Notes: a model not told the origin generated them from the sequence alone. A stretch of DNA of 64,000 nt from Methanobacterium sp. (GCF_038562635.1 NZ_JBCFBO010000001.1:372001-436000); one strand, 5' to 3'; counted from the first letter of the stretch, positions 18,736-28,576 are shown. Made by a program: numbers and translations.

Positions 18736-19968
18736 CTAACCTTTAAGAACTTGATGATAGATACTGTTCAATCGATTCTCCATAATTTTCCAATTATACT
18801 TGTTTTCATAAGCTTTCCTGCCATTGTCTCCTAATCTTTTCCGCAACCCTTCATTATCTTTTAAACAAGATATTGCCTCTATTAAAGACTTTTTATCTCC
18901 ATAAGGTATTACTACTCCACAATTCTCTTTTTGCACAATATTCGCCATTGATGTATTTTCATTCACAATTATGGGTATTCCTGATGCCATTGCCTCAAAA
19001 AGTTTATTTGGACTAGCGTACACATTGTTAGGAATATCTGGATCATATAATGCCAAAGTCAGATCAGCATCAAGCGTGTTTTGAATTATTTCATCATATA
19101 AAACGCCATTTAAGTCCATACTTACATTTTTCATACCATTAGTCAACGATGATAATTTATTTATATAATTTTTTTCGCCGCAGTACCCTTTGATAATTAA
19201 TTGGACATTTTCCATGTCTTTTATAGCCGAAATAATTAGATCTGTGCATCTTTGCCCTGTTATTTTGCCGCCTAAAAATATTTTAAATTCATTATCCTCC
19301 TTATTTTTTCTATTTTTTCTAAATAAGCTCTCTTCAGGAGCATTATTTATTGTTATAATCTTATTTTTAATGTTTTGACCAATTTGATAAATTCTGGAAT
19401 CATCAGCAATTATAATGACGTCAGCAAACTTCATTGTAAAGTTATCCATGTTTGAAATGAGTGGTCTTAAAAATCCTTCCATTACATCCCCATAAAAATC
19501 AAAAATATCATATACAACTGGTTTTCGCTTTATTTTAGCAACTATAATGGAAAAGAAATATGTATCAAAATTAACCGCATGCAAAACATCCCATTTCATA
19601 ATTAATAGCCAAAATAAAAGAAAACCCCACCAAACAGGAAAATAGAACAATGTTTTGACATGACCCACTGGGACATCTAATTTCAAACTTTTTACTTCTA
19701 CATCATCATCTAAAAGAAAAGGCCAGCTTCTCTCCCAAATAATAAGACTGACTTTATATCCGCTTTTCTTAAGACTCTCTAATTCCTTTTTTAAACGGGT
19801 ATCTGGATAAGATATTGCCATTAAAATTTTATTTTCTTTCGGGGTACTCCTTTTAAGTTCATGAATATCTTTAAAGTCATGTACCCCCTCAGGCATTGCC
19901 TCTAAATCACAGCCAATATTTTTTTTAATAATTACCTGATCTTCCATTTTTGGTGGTTTTTGCATCAT
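18736..19968 (-). CDS. Glycosyltransferase family 4
   Basis: A 410-residue GT4. An unusual ~40-residue polar N-terminal extension precedes the GT-B acceptor domain (ILMAISYPDTRLKKELESL). The donor domain has IFLGGKITGQRCTDLIISAI and a signature region around PNKLFEAMASGIPIIVNEN. A hydrophobic stretch (LFYFPVWWGFLLFWLLIMKW, about 106-125) fits membrane association of the acceptor domain, as in GT4 enzymes using polyprenyl-linked acceptors. It lies between a GT2 gene and the DUF2206 gene on the same strand. Confidence 0.83.
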   Translation of the reverse strand: MMQKPPKMEDQVIIKKNIGCDLEAMPEGVHDFKDIHELKRSTPKENKILMAISYPDTRLKKELESLKKSGYKVSLIIWERSWPFLLDDDVEVKSLKLDVPVGHVKTLFYFPVWWGFLLFWLLIMKWDVLHAVNFDTYFFSIIVAKIKRKPVVYDIFDFYGDVMEGFLRPLISNMDNFTMKFADVIIIADDSRIYQIGQNIKNKIITINNAPEESLFRKNRKNKEDNEFKIFLGGKITGQRCTDLIISAIKDMENVQLIIKGYCGEKNYINKLSSLTNGMKNVSMDLNGVLYDEIIQNTLDADLTLALYDPDIPNNVYASPNKLFEAMASGIPIIVNENTSMANIVQKENCGVVIPYGDKKSLIEAISCLKDNEGLRKRLGDNGRKAYENKYNWKIMENRLNSIYHQVLKG

Positions 19969-20034
19969 GATATTACCAATTTTTAGTTGTATCCCATAGA
20001 GGATTATAATAAAATTTAAGACAAATTTTTACAG

Positions 20035-20859
20035 TTATATTCTTAAATAACCTGCCATAGTGCTAGAATAATAAATTATCTCATAAAAAAGGAATGATAA
20101 TGTTAAAAATGGATTTTTCACAAATTTTTTCCAGTTAATAAAAAAAGATGTTCTAAGGGGAGAAACCTGAACCAATCCCATCGATTTGTTCTCTTTCAAA
20201 AATTCTTTCATGGTCTGGCCATAGTAGTACTGTTTTGATATGACTTCCTTCAGAGTCCGGGGTTCGCCTAAATGCAAACCTTCAGATTCTACAAAACCGA
20301 TTTTATAATTTTGAGTTTTTATTCGGTTTTGTATGTCATAATCTTCACCAAAAATCATATTTTCGTTGCATCCTCCTATCTCCTCGAACACTTTTTTCTT
20401 ATAAAACCGGGAAACATTCCTGCTGGAATCATATTTATAACAATCTTTTTCGAATTTTCTAATTTTAGCCCAGAAGCTTATGCTTGGATCAGGACCCCAA
20501 TATGTTGATAATGCGTCATAATCACCGTTTTCACATTTTCTTACGCATTCCTGAACCACATTACTGGATAAAACTACATCAGAATCTAATCTATAAATAT
20601 ATTCTCCTTTAGACATTTCTACACCAATATTGGTTTGTTTTGACCTGTTTTTGATATTACCTTCACTCACATTAACATCCCATTTATTAGCTATTTCAAC
20701 TGTCCTGTCATCAGATCCCGCATCAACTAGTATAACTTCGATGTTGCCGTAGGTCTGATTTTTAATACTATTTAAACATTTTTCAATGGTTTTTTCTGAA
20801 TTTAGGGAAGGTATAACAATCGATACCAGCGGATCAGCGGAAATTTTTTCTTTTTTCAT
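20035..20859 (-). CDS. Glycosyltransferase family 2
   Basis: A 274-residue GT-A enzyme. It has VSIVIPSLNSEKTIEKCLNS, DAGSDDRTVEIA, YIYRLDSDVVLS with the DxD metal-binding motif, and EEIGGCNENMIFGEDYDIQNR typical of the acceptor side. The last 60 residues contain an amphipathic to hydrophobic stretch (NPFLTLSFLFYEIIYYSSTM), possibly membrane bound. Likely adds one sugar to a lipid-linked glycan. It is the third gene of the minus-strand run starting at 22903. Confidence 0.84.
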   Translation of the reverse strand: MKKEKISADPLVSIVIPSLNSEKTIEKCLNSIKNQTYGNIEVILVDAGSDDRTVEIANKWDVNVSEGNIKNRSKQTNIGVEMSKGEYIYRLDSDVVLSSNVVQECVRKCENGDYDALSTYWGPDPSISFWAKIRKFEKDCYKYDSSRNVSRFYKKKVFEEIGGCNENMIFGEDYDIQNRIKTQNYKIGFVESEGLHLGEPRTLKEVISKQYYYGQTMKEFLKENKSMGLVQVSPLRTSFFINWKKFVKNPFLTLSFLFYEIIYYSSTMAGYLRI

Positions 20860-21002
20860 TTACATTACTCCTAATCCAATGCATAATATCCATTCAAACA
20901 TGAACTCCAAATTTTAGTAAGTTTAAAGGACCATGTAAAAGTATAATACCGGGATCATGCATATAACATGAAATATTTACAGGAAAATATAAATCCATAT
21001 GA

Positions 21003-22196
21003 TCATACTCTTTTTCGCTCATAATCCATCTCCAAAGTTGTGATTAATTCATTATCTTCCTGAGAAATTTGCTTGAAGAGAGAAATGTAATTTTCAGTGA
21101 TCTTATCCCATGAATAACCCTCCAACACACGATGATAAACTTCATCCTTAAGATATAGACAGGTTTCAGGATAGTTATATACGAGTTCAAGTTTTCTTGT
21201 AAGTTCAGAGCTGTTTTTAAAATAAAATGCAGATTTTCCACAAACTTCGCGGTTAAATGGATTATCATGGGCTATAATTATATTACGAGAAACCGCTGCC
21301 TCTAAAAGGGAAGGATTAGTTCCCCCAACCGAATGACCATGAATATAAGCCCTGCAATTCTGCCTGAGCATGTTTAAAAATTTTTGATCATAGATTGATC
21401 CCATAAATATTACATCAGAGGGCATATCGACAGTTATAGACTCAATTTTTTTCTGATATTGGGAACTGGTGAAATCCCCCACGATCAAAAGAGGGATGTC
21501 AACATTTAACTGGGAAAACGCCTCAACTATGGTTTGAATATTATTTTCCGGCTCCATACGGGCTACCACCAAAAAATAATTTCCAGGAGTTATTCTAAAG
21601 GAAGTATATTTTTTAATCTGCTCTTTAAAGTCGTCATTCCCTACAATAGGATCACATGCGTCGATACCATATGAAATATAGACTGTTTTGTCCAGATATT
21701 TATTATTTACATAATTTTTCATCTCTTGAGAATCGACAATTATTTTATGTGCAAATATGGTTGCCATTATATGATTTAATTTCAGAAGCCATCTCTCAAA
21801 TAGATTGAACTTACTCCTCTTCCACATGACTCCATCTACGTTTACAATAAGCTTTGACTTCCGATTGAGGATCAATGGAATGAAAAGAAACATACCTACT
21901 TCTATACCAAGGAAATAAATCAGTTCATGTTTTCGGCTTAATTTTATCAGAAAATATATATCCGAAAGATTCTCATAAAACTTTCTTAAAAAATAATTTT
22001 CAGGTGGTTTTATTGGAAAGTATTCCAGTGCTGCGCCATTATAACTATTTTTGCGCGAATGAGGGGATTCATATTCGCAGCTTACCGAAACTTCATATCC
22101 TCTTTCTACCAGATTTTCAGTTAATCCCTGTGCAAATGTTTCAAATCCACCATATTTGGCAGGTATACCTCTTGAGCCCACAATTGCAATTTTCAT
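21003..22196 (-). CDS. Glycosyltransferase, DUF1972 + GT4 (rhamnosyltransferase-like)
   Basis: A 397-residue protein beginning MKIAIVGSRGIPAKYGGFET, the hallmark of the DUF1972 N-terminal domain. The GT4 donor domain follows (YFLVVARMEPENNIQTIVEA, VGGTNPSLLEAAVSRNIIIAHD). In bacteria this architecture occurs in rhamnosyl- and related transferases of capsule loci. A hydrophobic segment near residue 105 (VGMFLFIPLIL) may contact the membrane. The gene follows the DPM1-like GT2 gene with a 35-base gap. Confidence 0.86.
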   Translation of the reverse strand: MKIAIVGSRGIPAKYGGFETFAQGLTENLVERGYEVSVSCEYESPHSRKNSYNGAALEYFPIKPPENYFLRKFYENLSDIYFLIKLSRKHELIYFLGIEVGMFLFIPLILNRKSKLIVNVDGVMWKRSKFNLFERWLLKLNHIMATIFAHKIIVDSQEMKNYVNNKYLDKTVYISYGIDACDPIVGNDDFKEQIKKYTSFRITPGNYFLVVARMEPENNIQTIVEAFSQLNVDIPLLIVGDFTSSQYQKKIESITVDMPSDVIFMGSIYDQKFLNMLRQNCRAYIHGHSVGGTNPSLLEAAVSRNIIIAHDNPFNREVCGKSAFYFKNSSELTRKLELVYNYPETCLYLKDEVYHRVLEGYSWDKITENYISLFKQISQEDNELITTLEMDYERKRV

Positions 22197-22231
22197 ATTG
22201 GCACCTATTTTAAAACTGCATTATACCACAG

Positions 22232-22903
22232 TTAACTCCTGTAATATAATAATGTCCTGAATATTCTCCATCCATCCTTTACTGAGTTCAATTTTGGTTC
22301 ATCTATCCTACAGTTATAATTAATGGGGACTTCAAAAACTCTGAAATCTCCTTTAGAAACCTTTGCAAGCATTTCTGCCTCTAATTCAAATCCATTAGAA
22401 TCGATACCCGTCTGTAACAGATATTCTATAACTTCTCTTTTAAAAGCCCAGTATCCTGTACAGACATCGGATATGTTAATATAAAATAAACTTGCAACGA
22501 AACTAAGGATATGATTACCAACTAAATTAAGTTTACTAATAGAACCATCTTTTCTTTCACCATTCAACCTAGATCCGAGAACTAAATCCGCTTTATCTTC
22601 TATTAATCGTTTTATGAGATTTGAAGCGTCTTTAGGATCATATGTATTATCTGCATCCATCATTACAACATAATCCGAATTAACTTTCTCAAAACCTTTT
22701 CTTATTGCATTACCTTTTCCCTGCTTTTTTTCGTTAATTACTGTTACACCAGCTTTCTTTGCAATTTCGGGAGTTTTATCCTCCGAATTATTATCAACTA
22801 CTAAGATCTTCGAATTTGAATATAATATTTTGATATTATTCAAAAGAGTCCCAATTGATTTTTCTTCATTATATGCAGGAATTAAAAATGTTACATCTTC
22901 CAT
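22232..22903 (-). CDS. GT2, dolichol-phosphate mannose/glucose synthase-like (AglJ/DPM1 family)
   Basis: A compact 223-residue GT-A enzyme: VTFLIPAYNEEKSIGTLLNN, VDNNSEDKTPEIA, KQGKGNAIRKGFE, VVMMDADNTYDP with the DxD motif, LVLGSR and DVCTGYWAFKREV. This is the dolichyl-phosphate hexose synthase pattern, lacking a C-terminal membrane extension. In archaea such enzymes charge dolichol phosphate or start N-glycans (AglJ, AglD types). It is the first gene of the minus-strand module A run and could provide the lipid-linked donor a GT-C-like DUF2206 protein would use. Confidence 0.87.
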   Translation of the reverse strand: MEDVTFLIPAYNEEKSIGTLLNNIKILYSNSKILVVDNNSEDKTPEIAKKAGVTVINEKKQGKGNAIRKGFEKVNSDYVVMMDADNTYDPKDASNLIKRLIEDKADLVLGSRLNGERKDGSISKLNLVGNHILSFVASLFYINISDVCTGYWAFKREVIEYLLQTGIDSNGFELEAEMLAKVSKGDFRVFEVPINYNCRIDEPKLNSVKDGWRIFRTLLYYRS

Positions 22904-23033
22904 TACGTTCTCCCCTTATTTTTGAAATTTCGTATTACTCCATTCATCGAATTTCTATAATTCCTTGAACGCTTTTTTTAATCCTCCACACTTTCAAATA
23001 ATCAATATATCCAAGGGAATATTCTTTGATCAC

Positions 23034-23084
23034 CTATTTTAACTCTGTTTCATTGTTAAATTCTGCAATTCTTTCAATACTACC
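23034..23084 (-). pseudogene. Remnant of the 3' end of an SDR sugar epimerase gene
   Basis: The bases at 23058-23084 match about 25 of 28 positions of 56816-56843, inside the 3' end of the intact epimerase gene. The minus-strand frame reads SIERIAEFNNETELK then stop, against NIERSAEFDLTTN in the intact protein. Only this tail survives, directly beside the 3' end of the hypothetical gene at 23090-23632. Confidence 0.5.
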
Positions 23085-23089
23085 TCTAA

Positions 23090-23632
23090 TTATTTAGAAG
23101 ATAGCCGCATACTCATTTTAACCGTTAAACTCCAGCAAATTACTTGGGCAAATTCCCTTATTTTTTCAATGAATGAAAATAATCTTATTTTTGAATCTAA
23201 TTTCATACAAGGTACACAATTAACATCATAATATCCATTAAGCATATTTAGTGCGTTTAACGCAGGATATAGCCCCATATTGTTCAATATAAATTTTATT
23301 GTCTTTAAAACCTCTATTTGGAGCGTATCATCATCTGCAGCCACACAAAAGAAATTTAGAATCATGTTTCTGTATTCTTCAAACAATTTACCGCATTTAA
23401 CATTTAAAAATTGGACAATTACAACAGAAAACTGGTATAAATTGCAAAAATAGTTATTATGAAGTTCTTGAAGCATTTTCGTAATATAAAAATAAATATA
23501 AAATTTATAATCTATTGCTATCTTTTCTGAATTTAATTCAGCTAATCCAGAAGAAAGATTAGTTATTCCATAACCCTTTACTTTCAGTACTGGCATAGCT
23601 TCATTTTCATTTAACATATTCATGGGATTCAT
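23090..23632 (-). CDS. Hypothetical protein
   Basis: A 180-residue open frame whose product I do not recognise. It is predicted largely helical, rich in Leu/Ile/Phe/Asn, with a single CVPC pair near residue 140 and no clear signal peptide or membrane helix. Four in-frame Met codons near the start (MNPMNMLNENEAM) leave the start uncertain. It stands alone between the GT run and a long spacer, and an epimerase-tail remnant abuts its stop. It could be a real lineage-specific gene or decayed sequence. Confidence 0.4.
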   Translation of the reverse strand: MNPMNMLNENEAMPVLKVKGYGITNLSSGLAELNSEKIAIDYKFYIYFYITKMLQELHNNYFCNLYQFSVVIVQFLNVKCGKLFEEYRNMILNFFCVAADDDTLQIEVLKTIKFILNNMGLYPALNALNMLNGYYDVNCVPCMKLDSKIRLFSFIEKIREFAQVICWSLTVKMSMRLSSK

Positions 23633-24615
23633 TCTCCAGATAGTCTAAAATATACTATAAAATTTGAACTGTACATTTTATTGATAATAATATTCTTATT
23701 ATAAGTACTATTTAATACTAACTATTATTATATTAATAATAAAAAGAATAGGTGAACTTTAACCACCATATGATAAAAATTGATAATTTACCTGTTATAA
23801 ATTAAAGATAGCAGTAAAAACCCAAAAAATATCCATTAAAGAAAGAATAATGTTCCTAAAAACAAGATTTGTAAATAAATTAAAAAACAGATACCAAAAA
23901 GCGCTGCATTAAATTATTTAAGGCAATTAAAATAATTAATGAAATTAATATCAAAAATTAAGGACATCTCAAAAAAATAGTTTTGAAATATGCATACTCC
24001 ACTTTATTAATAAACTTCCATAGTTTACAGTATATTTCAAAAGGGTAATAAAATATCTTAATATTTCACAACAATTATTATAATCATTCTAAACAAATTT
24101 GTTTTCTATAGAAGTCTAAAAGGATATTAAAAGACAAATATAATCAAATAAATTATAATATAATTGTTTAATTAAAGGACCTCGAAATGAGAATATTAAT
24201 TTATCGTTCCATACACTGCTTCTAAAAAGGGTAAAAATCAATAATGGATTTTTTTATTGTATAAACTCTCGGGACATATTAGTAATTCATATAAAATCCT
24301 CAAAAAAGTAACCATTAATAAGGTCATATATTTGCCATGTTGAAACATTTTCTACTCCTTTTTAAACCATAACTCAACATGTAAAAAAATTAAAAATTAG
24401 AGAATTAATAATATCAAATCATCGAAAATATAAAATAACTTAAAAATGGTACTAGTTCTATAATAAATACATTGTAATACTTAATAATTTTATTAATGCT
24501 TATAACAGTTTTTATAGTTTTATTATTTTGAAGCATGTTAACTTTAATTAATTTAGATTCATGTATCCTATTAATACCATTTTATTAAATAGATAGGTTA
24601 ATAGAATTTTTAAAC

Positions 24616-24636
24616 TTGTTCATACCTATTGAACAA
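24616..24636. promoter_or_regulatory. Inverted repeat, possible operator
   Basis: A perfect 6-base inverted repeat, TTGTTC and GAACAA, spaced by 9 bases. It lies 100 bases upstream of the small membrane protein gene. Regulatory role is a guess from position and symmetry. Confidence 0.25.
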
Positions 24637-24725
24637 TTCTAAAATATAAATAAAATATTATGACAGTACCAAATTAATACCAAACTTTATAAGGATGTAA
24701 TAATAAATAAATGTATTGTAATAAC

Positions 24726-24732
24726 GGAGGTG
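24726..24732 (+). promoter_or_regulatory. Strong ribosome binding site GGAGGTG
   Basis: GGAGGTG, complementary to the archaeal 16S tail, ends 4 bases before the ATG at 24737. It strongly supports translation of the otherwise tiny 78-codon gene. Confidence 0.75.
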
Positions 24733-24736
24733 TTAT

Positions 24737-24973
24737 ATGATATCAACCGTAACAACTACCACGACAGCAGTGACCTTGACACAGGTCATGACTTACAGCA
24801 TAATAGCAGTGATAGCACTAATAGCATTTCTAGCATTTAAAGAAATTCTAAGCACAGAAGCACGCAAAAATGAGCGAATACGAACATTTATCGAAGGAGC
24901 CAACGTTGCAATAGTTCCATTACTGATGGTATTTGTATCTATTGTAGGCTACAAAGTGGTGACAGTTATTTAG
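24737..24973 (+). CDS. Small membrane protein with Thr-rich N-terminus
   Basis: A 78-residue protein with an extracellular-looking Thr/Val N-terminus (STVTTTTTAVTLTQ), helix one at about 18-37 (YSIIAVIALIAFLAFKEIL), a charged loop (STEARKNERIRTFIEG) and helix two at about 54-75 (VAIVPLLMVFVSIVGYKVV). The loop charge predicts both termini outside. It is coupled to the secreted-protein gene 12 bases downstream, which has its own GGAGG site. I do not recognise a family; partnership with the next protein is inferred from the operon. Confidence 0.72.
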   Translation: MISTVTTTTTAVTLTQVMTYSIIAVIALIAFLAFKEILSTEARKNERIRTFIEGANVAIVPLLMVFVSIVGYKVVTVI

Positions 24974-24985
24974 GAGGTATTTTGT

Positions 24986-25606
24986 ATGGATAAAAAAATC
25001 GTATTAGGCATAATCTTAATGGTTGCCGTAGTAATGGGCGGAATTGCATACGCAAATATCCCCCAAACTGGATCCCAACAAAGTACACCTGTATCTGGAA
25101 ACGCCACTAATGTCGCATTTCAAAACAATGCAACATCATGGAAACACGTAGTAGCGGCATTTGACGTGACCAAAATCGATGGAACTAAGAAAAAAGTCTA
25201 TTCTGATCTATGGATTAAACCAAAAGGAACTGCAAATGTAGATTTAAGCCGTGCCTTGGGCTATGGAAATCAGGCCCTCCCTAAAGGAACTAAAATAAAA
25301 ATGAATACATACAAAGACCCTAATGTCCCTGTGTCCCAACTCCCTAATGGAATTACAGATAGTAGAATAACCACAACCGCAGATCCAACCTTAGGAGGGC
25401 AATTTTTAGCCTCAATCACAGCAATAAGTAGTTCAAGAAAGATAATAACCAGTAGCACATCACTCATTATACAAGTGAAAATTATCATTATAAAAGTGAT
25501 AATATCAGGACCACTTTGTGTAAACACTGGAGGATCAATCATTACTCTACCATCAAATGGGAACAGCCAGATAATCAGAGGATCATGGTTACGTCTTCTC
25601 ATCTAA
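24986..25606 (+). CDS. Secreted or membrane-anchored protein, unknown function
   Basis: A 206-residue product with an N-terminal signal/anchor (KKIVLGIILMVAVVMGGIAY), then a soluble region with VVAAFDVTKIDGTKKKVYSD. A GGAGG site precedes the ATG. From about residue 150 the sequence becomes Ile/Ser-rich and low in complexity (SSTSLIIQVKIIIIKVII). A different frame is open from about 25453 to 25619 with a more protein-like composition (KWEQPDNQRIMVTSS). A frameshift near 25440-25455 is therefore possible. Function unknown. Confidence 0.6.
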   Translation: MDKKIVLGIILMVAVVMGGIAYANIPQTGSQQSTPVSGNATNVAFQNNATSWKHVVAAFDVTKIDGTKKKVYSDLWIKPKGTANVDLSRALGYGNQALPKGTKIKMNTYKDPNVPVSQLPNGITDSRITTTADPTLGGQFLASITAISSSRKIITSSTSLIIQVKIIIIKVIISGPLCVNTGGSIITLPSNGNSQIIRGSWLRLLI

Positions 25607-25755
25607 ACCAGAACATGAAATAACTAAAAATATAAAAAAACCAAAATCAGATAAAAATGAATTTATCCCAATAGATTGTTAATCTCCTCAAACACTACCA
25701 AAAACTCTCAAAATCAAACATTATTTGCATTCATTCAATTAAAAGACATATGCAC

Positions 25756-25779
25756 AAGCAAAAACTCATGTTTTTGCTT
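25756..25779. repeat. Stem-loop with 10-bp perfect stem
   Basis: The arms AAGCAAAAAC and GTTTTTGCTT pair perfectly around a 4-base TCAT loop. The T-rich descending arm is reminiscent of a terminator on either strand. It is paired with a second hairpin 36 bases on. Confidence 0.6.
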
Positions 25780-25815
25780 TGAAACTCCATAATTTCTAAA
25801 TTCCGTAATTGAATG

Positions 25816-25837
25816 GCAAAAATCTTTGATTTTTTGC
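25816..25837. repeat. Stem-loop GCAAAAATC-TTT-GATTTTTTGC
   Basis: Inverted repeat with a 3-base loop and one bulged T. The core AAAAATCTTTGATTTTT recurs exactly at 62974-62990, so this may be a dispersed genomic hairpin element rather than a one-off terminator. Confidence 0.55.
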
Positions 25838-25956
25838 AGTGGGGATATACTTTACAGATTTTAGTGTTTGAGGGCTTGTTTTATTTGAAAAGTCAATTTA
25901 AAACAAAGTCAACTATACAAAAAAAGAAAATTTAAAATGGATGCCTGAGTGATATA

Positions 25957-26565
25957 ATGACAAAAAGAAAACTATACGTGCTCGTTGCAGTTGTTATATC
26001 TGGATTTTTAGTTTTGGGAATTGGAAGCAGTGCCCTTGAAGGTTTTTTATTTGATCAAATACCCTATAATTACACGTCTTACCTCTCAATCCCTTCAAAT
26101 TCACCGGATGCAGCTTCTATCGATGGTTATTATAAATTATACGGAAAGGGGCGTGATTTTAATTTCCACATAGTACTTCCCGGAGCTGAAGGCCAAGAAA
26201 GTCCCCTTGATTATACCGCAGATGGGCTTAACGGCACTGGTAAAATAAATGATATAAGTATAACTTACGGCACTATTGCATCGCTTTTATCAGGTAATTT
26301 TAAAAATGCCCTTTTCAACACAAAAATCGATGGCAATTACACCATGGCATGTGCTGCATGGACTGGCTACGGCAATTTCACAAATAACGGCCAGAATTTC
26401 TTAGGAAACTTCAAAATAGACGGAGTAATGACAGACTGGGAAGGAACATTCCATTTAGTCCCTGAAAATAATCAAATAAGCTTAAAAACAGAGTACATAT
26501 ATTATCCACACGGCAATAAGACTTCTGAGAATACTAAAGAAGTTAAAAAAATTTATTATTTGTAG
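25957..26565 (+). CDS. Putative secreted protein, unknown function
   Basis: A 202-residue protein with an N-terminal signal or anchor helix (LYVLVAVVISGFLVLGIGSS, about 6-25). A Gly/Asn/Thr/Tyr-rich beta-type domain follows (GYYKLYGKGRDFNFHIVLPG, NYTMACAAWTGYGNF, GTFHLVPENNQISLKTEY). Several NxS/T sequons (NYT, NGT, NFT, NKT) could be N-glycosylated outside the cell. I do not recognise a family. It is monocistronic, facing the MFS gene tail to tail. Confidence 0.65.
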   Translation: MTKRKLYVLVAVVISGFLVLGIGSSALEGFLFDQIPYNYTSYLSIPSNSPDAASIDGYYKLYGKGRDFNFHIVLPGAEGQESPLDYTADGLNGTGKINDISITYGTIASLLSGNFKNALFNTKIDGNYTMACAAWTGYGNFTNNGQNFLGNFKIDGVMTDWEGTFHLVPENNQISLKTEYIYYPHGNKTSENTKEVKKIYYL

Positions 26566-26664
26566 CTACTTTGTTATACATTCCATAACTGAACAATATT
26601 TACAAAAAAAGAGATTTAAGAGAAATTAAAGCACTTAAATTTCTCAATATTTATTTTTAAAAAA

Positions 26665-28425
26665 CTATTTTTCCCCAATATCATTTACATCTGGCTCCCG
26701 GCCGGAATTAGACTCCATATCAACTACCTGCATCTTATGCACATAATTGGCTCCACGGAGCCCGGATAATACGGCCCCTATAGCACAGAATGCTGCACCG
26801 ATATAAAATGACATTCTAAGAGCTGGCATAAATGCCTCTGCAAGTGTTTGCGGGAACCATGTAGTACCTGTAAGCACTGTCAAAGTTCCTTGAGGTATGG
26901 AAGAGACAAATTGAGTTGGTAAAGCACTGAGTATTGTACTTACAGGGTTAAAGCCCAGGAATGCTGAAAACAGAGCACCTGTTGGTGGAATACTGCTTAA
27001 AACTGGAGCTAACTGTGCTGCGCCAATACTTGCCAGTGAAGAAGTCATAGCACCAGGGAACTTCTGAGTGATTCCAACAATAACTATGGTGAAGAACATA
27101 GCCATACTTGCTGTAAATGCAGTCATTATCACCGTTGTTATCATACCAGAGGCAACTCCCCTGTCCTTTGGTGATACAGAATTCATTATGGATGCAGTGT
27201 TTGGTGAACTGAACATTCCCTGTCCTATACCCATCATGAATATTGCTGCGCCAAATTCAAGGTAACTGAAGTCGTATGGAAGTGCTGCAAGTACCAAAAA
27301 TGCAGTTGCTGAAATAACCATCCCCAGAGTTGCAATCCACCTTGGGCCGTATTTATCAGAGAGCATTCCCGAGATAGGTCCCATTACTACAACTCCTAAA
27401 GTAAGAGGCAGCATGTACACACCAGCCCAGAACGGAGTTGATTCATAGCTGTATCCATGAAGAGGCAGCCATATACCCTGTAAAAGGATAATGAGCATGA
27501 ACATCATTCCACCCCTACCCATAGCATTCAGGAAACCGGCTATATTAGCATAGCTGAACATCTTTATTTTGAAGAGGTCCATTCTAAACATTGGGTTTTC
27601 GGAACGATTTTCAATGAATGGGAACACTGCAAGCAGTACAAATCCTATAATCATTGATACAATTACCCATGGATTATGCCAGCCCATAGCGTCATTACCA
27701 TAAGGCATTAAACCGTAGGTTATTCCAATTAATATGCTGGTTATTGATGCAACAAAGACTATATTACCTACAATATCGATTTTTGTATTCGGATCCCTGT
27801 ATGATATCTCCTTAAGTTTAAGGAATGACCAGATGGTACCCAATAGTCCAAATGGCACGCTGACCAGGAAAACAAATCTCCAGTCATAGATTGCAAGGAT
27901 ACCACCAAGCAGCAGTCCAATAAACTGTCCTGACATGAAGGCAACCATGTTGATACCTAATGCTTTACCTCTCTCGCTGACAGGGAAAGCATCTGTTAAT
28001 AACGCCGAACCATTCGCCATTAAAAATGCAGCGCCTATTGCCTGGATAATTCTGAATGCAATAATCTCTATAGCCCCAATGTCACCTGTTCCTGGAGTTA
28101 AATAGAGAAGGATAGAGCCCACTGTAAATATTAAAAATCCGATCTTAAACAGCTTTACCCTGCCATAAATATCCGACAAACGCCCGAAACCAAGCATTAA
28201 TGTTGCTGTTACAAGACCATATCCCATTAGTATCCACAGGAGATACTGGAATGAATTGAGCGGGTCAATATGAATGCCATTGAAAATGGCAGGTAGTGAA
28301 ATTAAAGTTATACTTCCGTTAATTGAGCTCATTAATCCCGACATTATAACGTTGATCATTACAACCCATTTATAATCGAGCCCACGTTTTTTTCCTATAC
28401 TTTTGCCTGAAACTGTACTGTTCAA
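26665..28425 (-). CDS. MFS drug exporter, DHA2 (EmrB/QacA, 14-TM) family
   Basis: A 586-residue protein with about 14 helices and DHA2 landmarks: [12 protein letters not shown] in TM1, [20 protein letters not shown] then [11 protein letters not shown] (motif A), [40 protein letters not shown] (motif C region) and a second motif A-like SDKYGPRW. It likely extrudes lipophilic compounds by proton antiport. The start appears to be TTG at 28425, preceded within 2-3 bases by AGGTGATC, a strong ribosome site; no better ATG lies nearby. Length is ordinary for the family. Confidence 0.88.
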   Translation of the reverse strand: MNSTVSGKSIGKKRGLDYKWVVMINVIMSGLMSSINGSITLISLPAIFNGIHIDPLNSFQYLLWILMGYGLVTATLMLGFGRLSDIYGRVKLFKIGFLIFTVGSILLYLTPGTGDIGAIEIIAFRIIQAIGAAFLMANGSALLTDAFPVSERGKALGINMVAFMSGQFIGLLLGGILAIYDWRFVFLVSVPFGLLGTIWSFLKLKEISYRDPNTKIDIVGNIVFVASITSILIGITYGLMPYGNDAMGWHNPWVIVSMIIGFVLLAVFPFIENRSENPMFRMDLFKIKMFSYANIAGFLNAMGRGGMMFMLIILLQGIWLPLHGYSYESTPFWAGVYMLPLTLGVVVMGPISGMLSDKYGPRWIATLGMVISATAFLVLAALPYDFSYLEFGAAIFMMGIGQGMFSSPNTASIMNSVSPKDRGVASGMITTVIMTAFTASMAMFFTIVIVGITQKFPGAMTSSLASIGAAQLAPVLSSIPPTGALFSAFLGFNPVSTILSALPTQFVSSIPQGTLTVLTGTTWFPQTLAEAFMPALRMSFYIGAAFCAIGAVLSGLRGANYVHKMQVVDMESNSGREPDVNDIGEK

Positions 28426-28576
28426 CTGATCACCTGTTAATTAAATGAAATAGCATCTTCTCTCAAGTTAATATTTATTTAAAACACGTTTAAGATGCTG
28501 TATTACGTACAATTAAGTTTAATACGTTTTATTTAAATGTTGATTTATTATTAAAATAGAATTTTAAAATTATAAC

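Larger units (their letters stand above)
23633..24736. other. 1.1-kb AT-rich intergenic region
   Basis: No convincing coding frame of useful length, RNA gene or array is seen. It holds an inverted repeat TTGTTC-N9-GAACAA at 24616-24636, about 100 bases before the start at 24737. A short echo of AATAA-type sequence ending in attgtaata occurs near 24462-24480 and again near 24706-24721. These may belong to the promoter region of the small-protein pair downstream. Confidence 0.5.
25607..25956. other. Intergenic region with two strong hairpins
   Basis: This 350-base gap follows the small-protein operon. Its main content is two stem-loops at 25756-25779 and 25816-25837. No coding frame is convincing. 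The second half leads into the gene at 25957. Confidence 0.6.

Noticed and set aside
22920..23033. Minus-strand frame VIKEYSLGYIDYLK and onward after the epimerase-tail remnant
   Set aside because: About 30 codons without a start signal or recognisable similarity; more likely chance or further debris.
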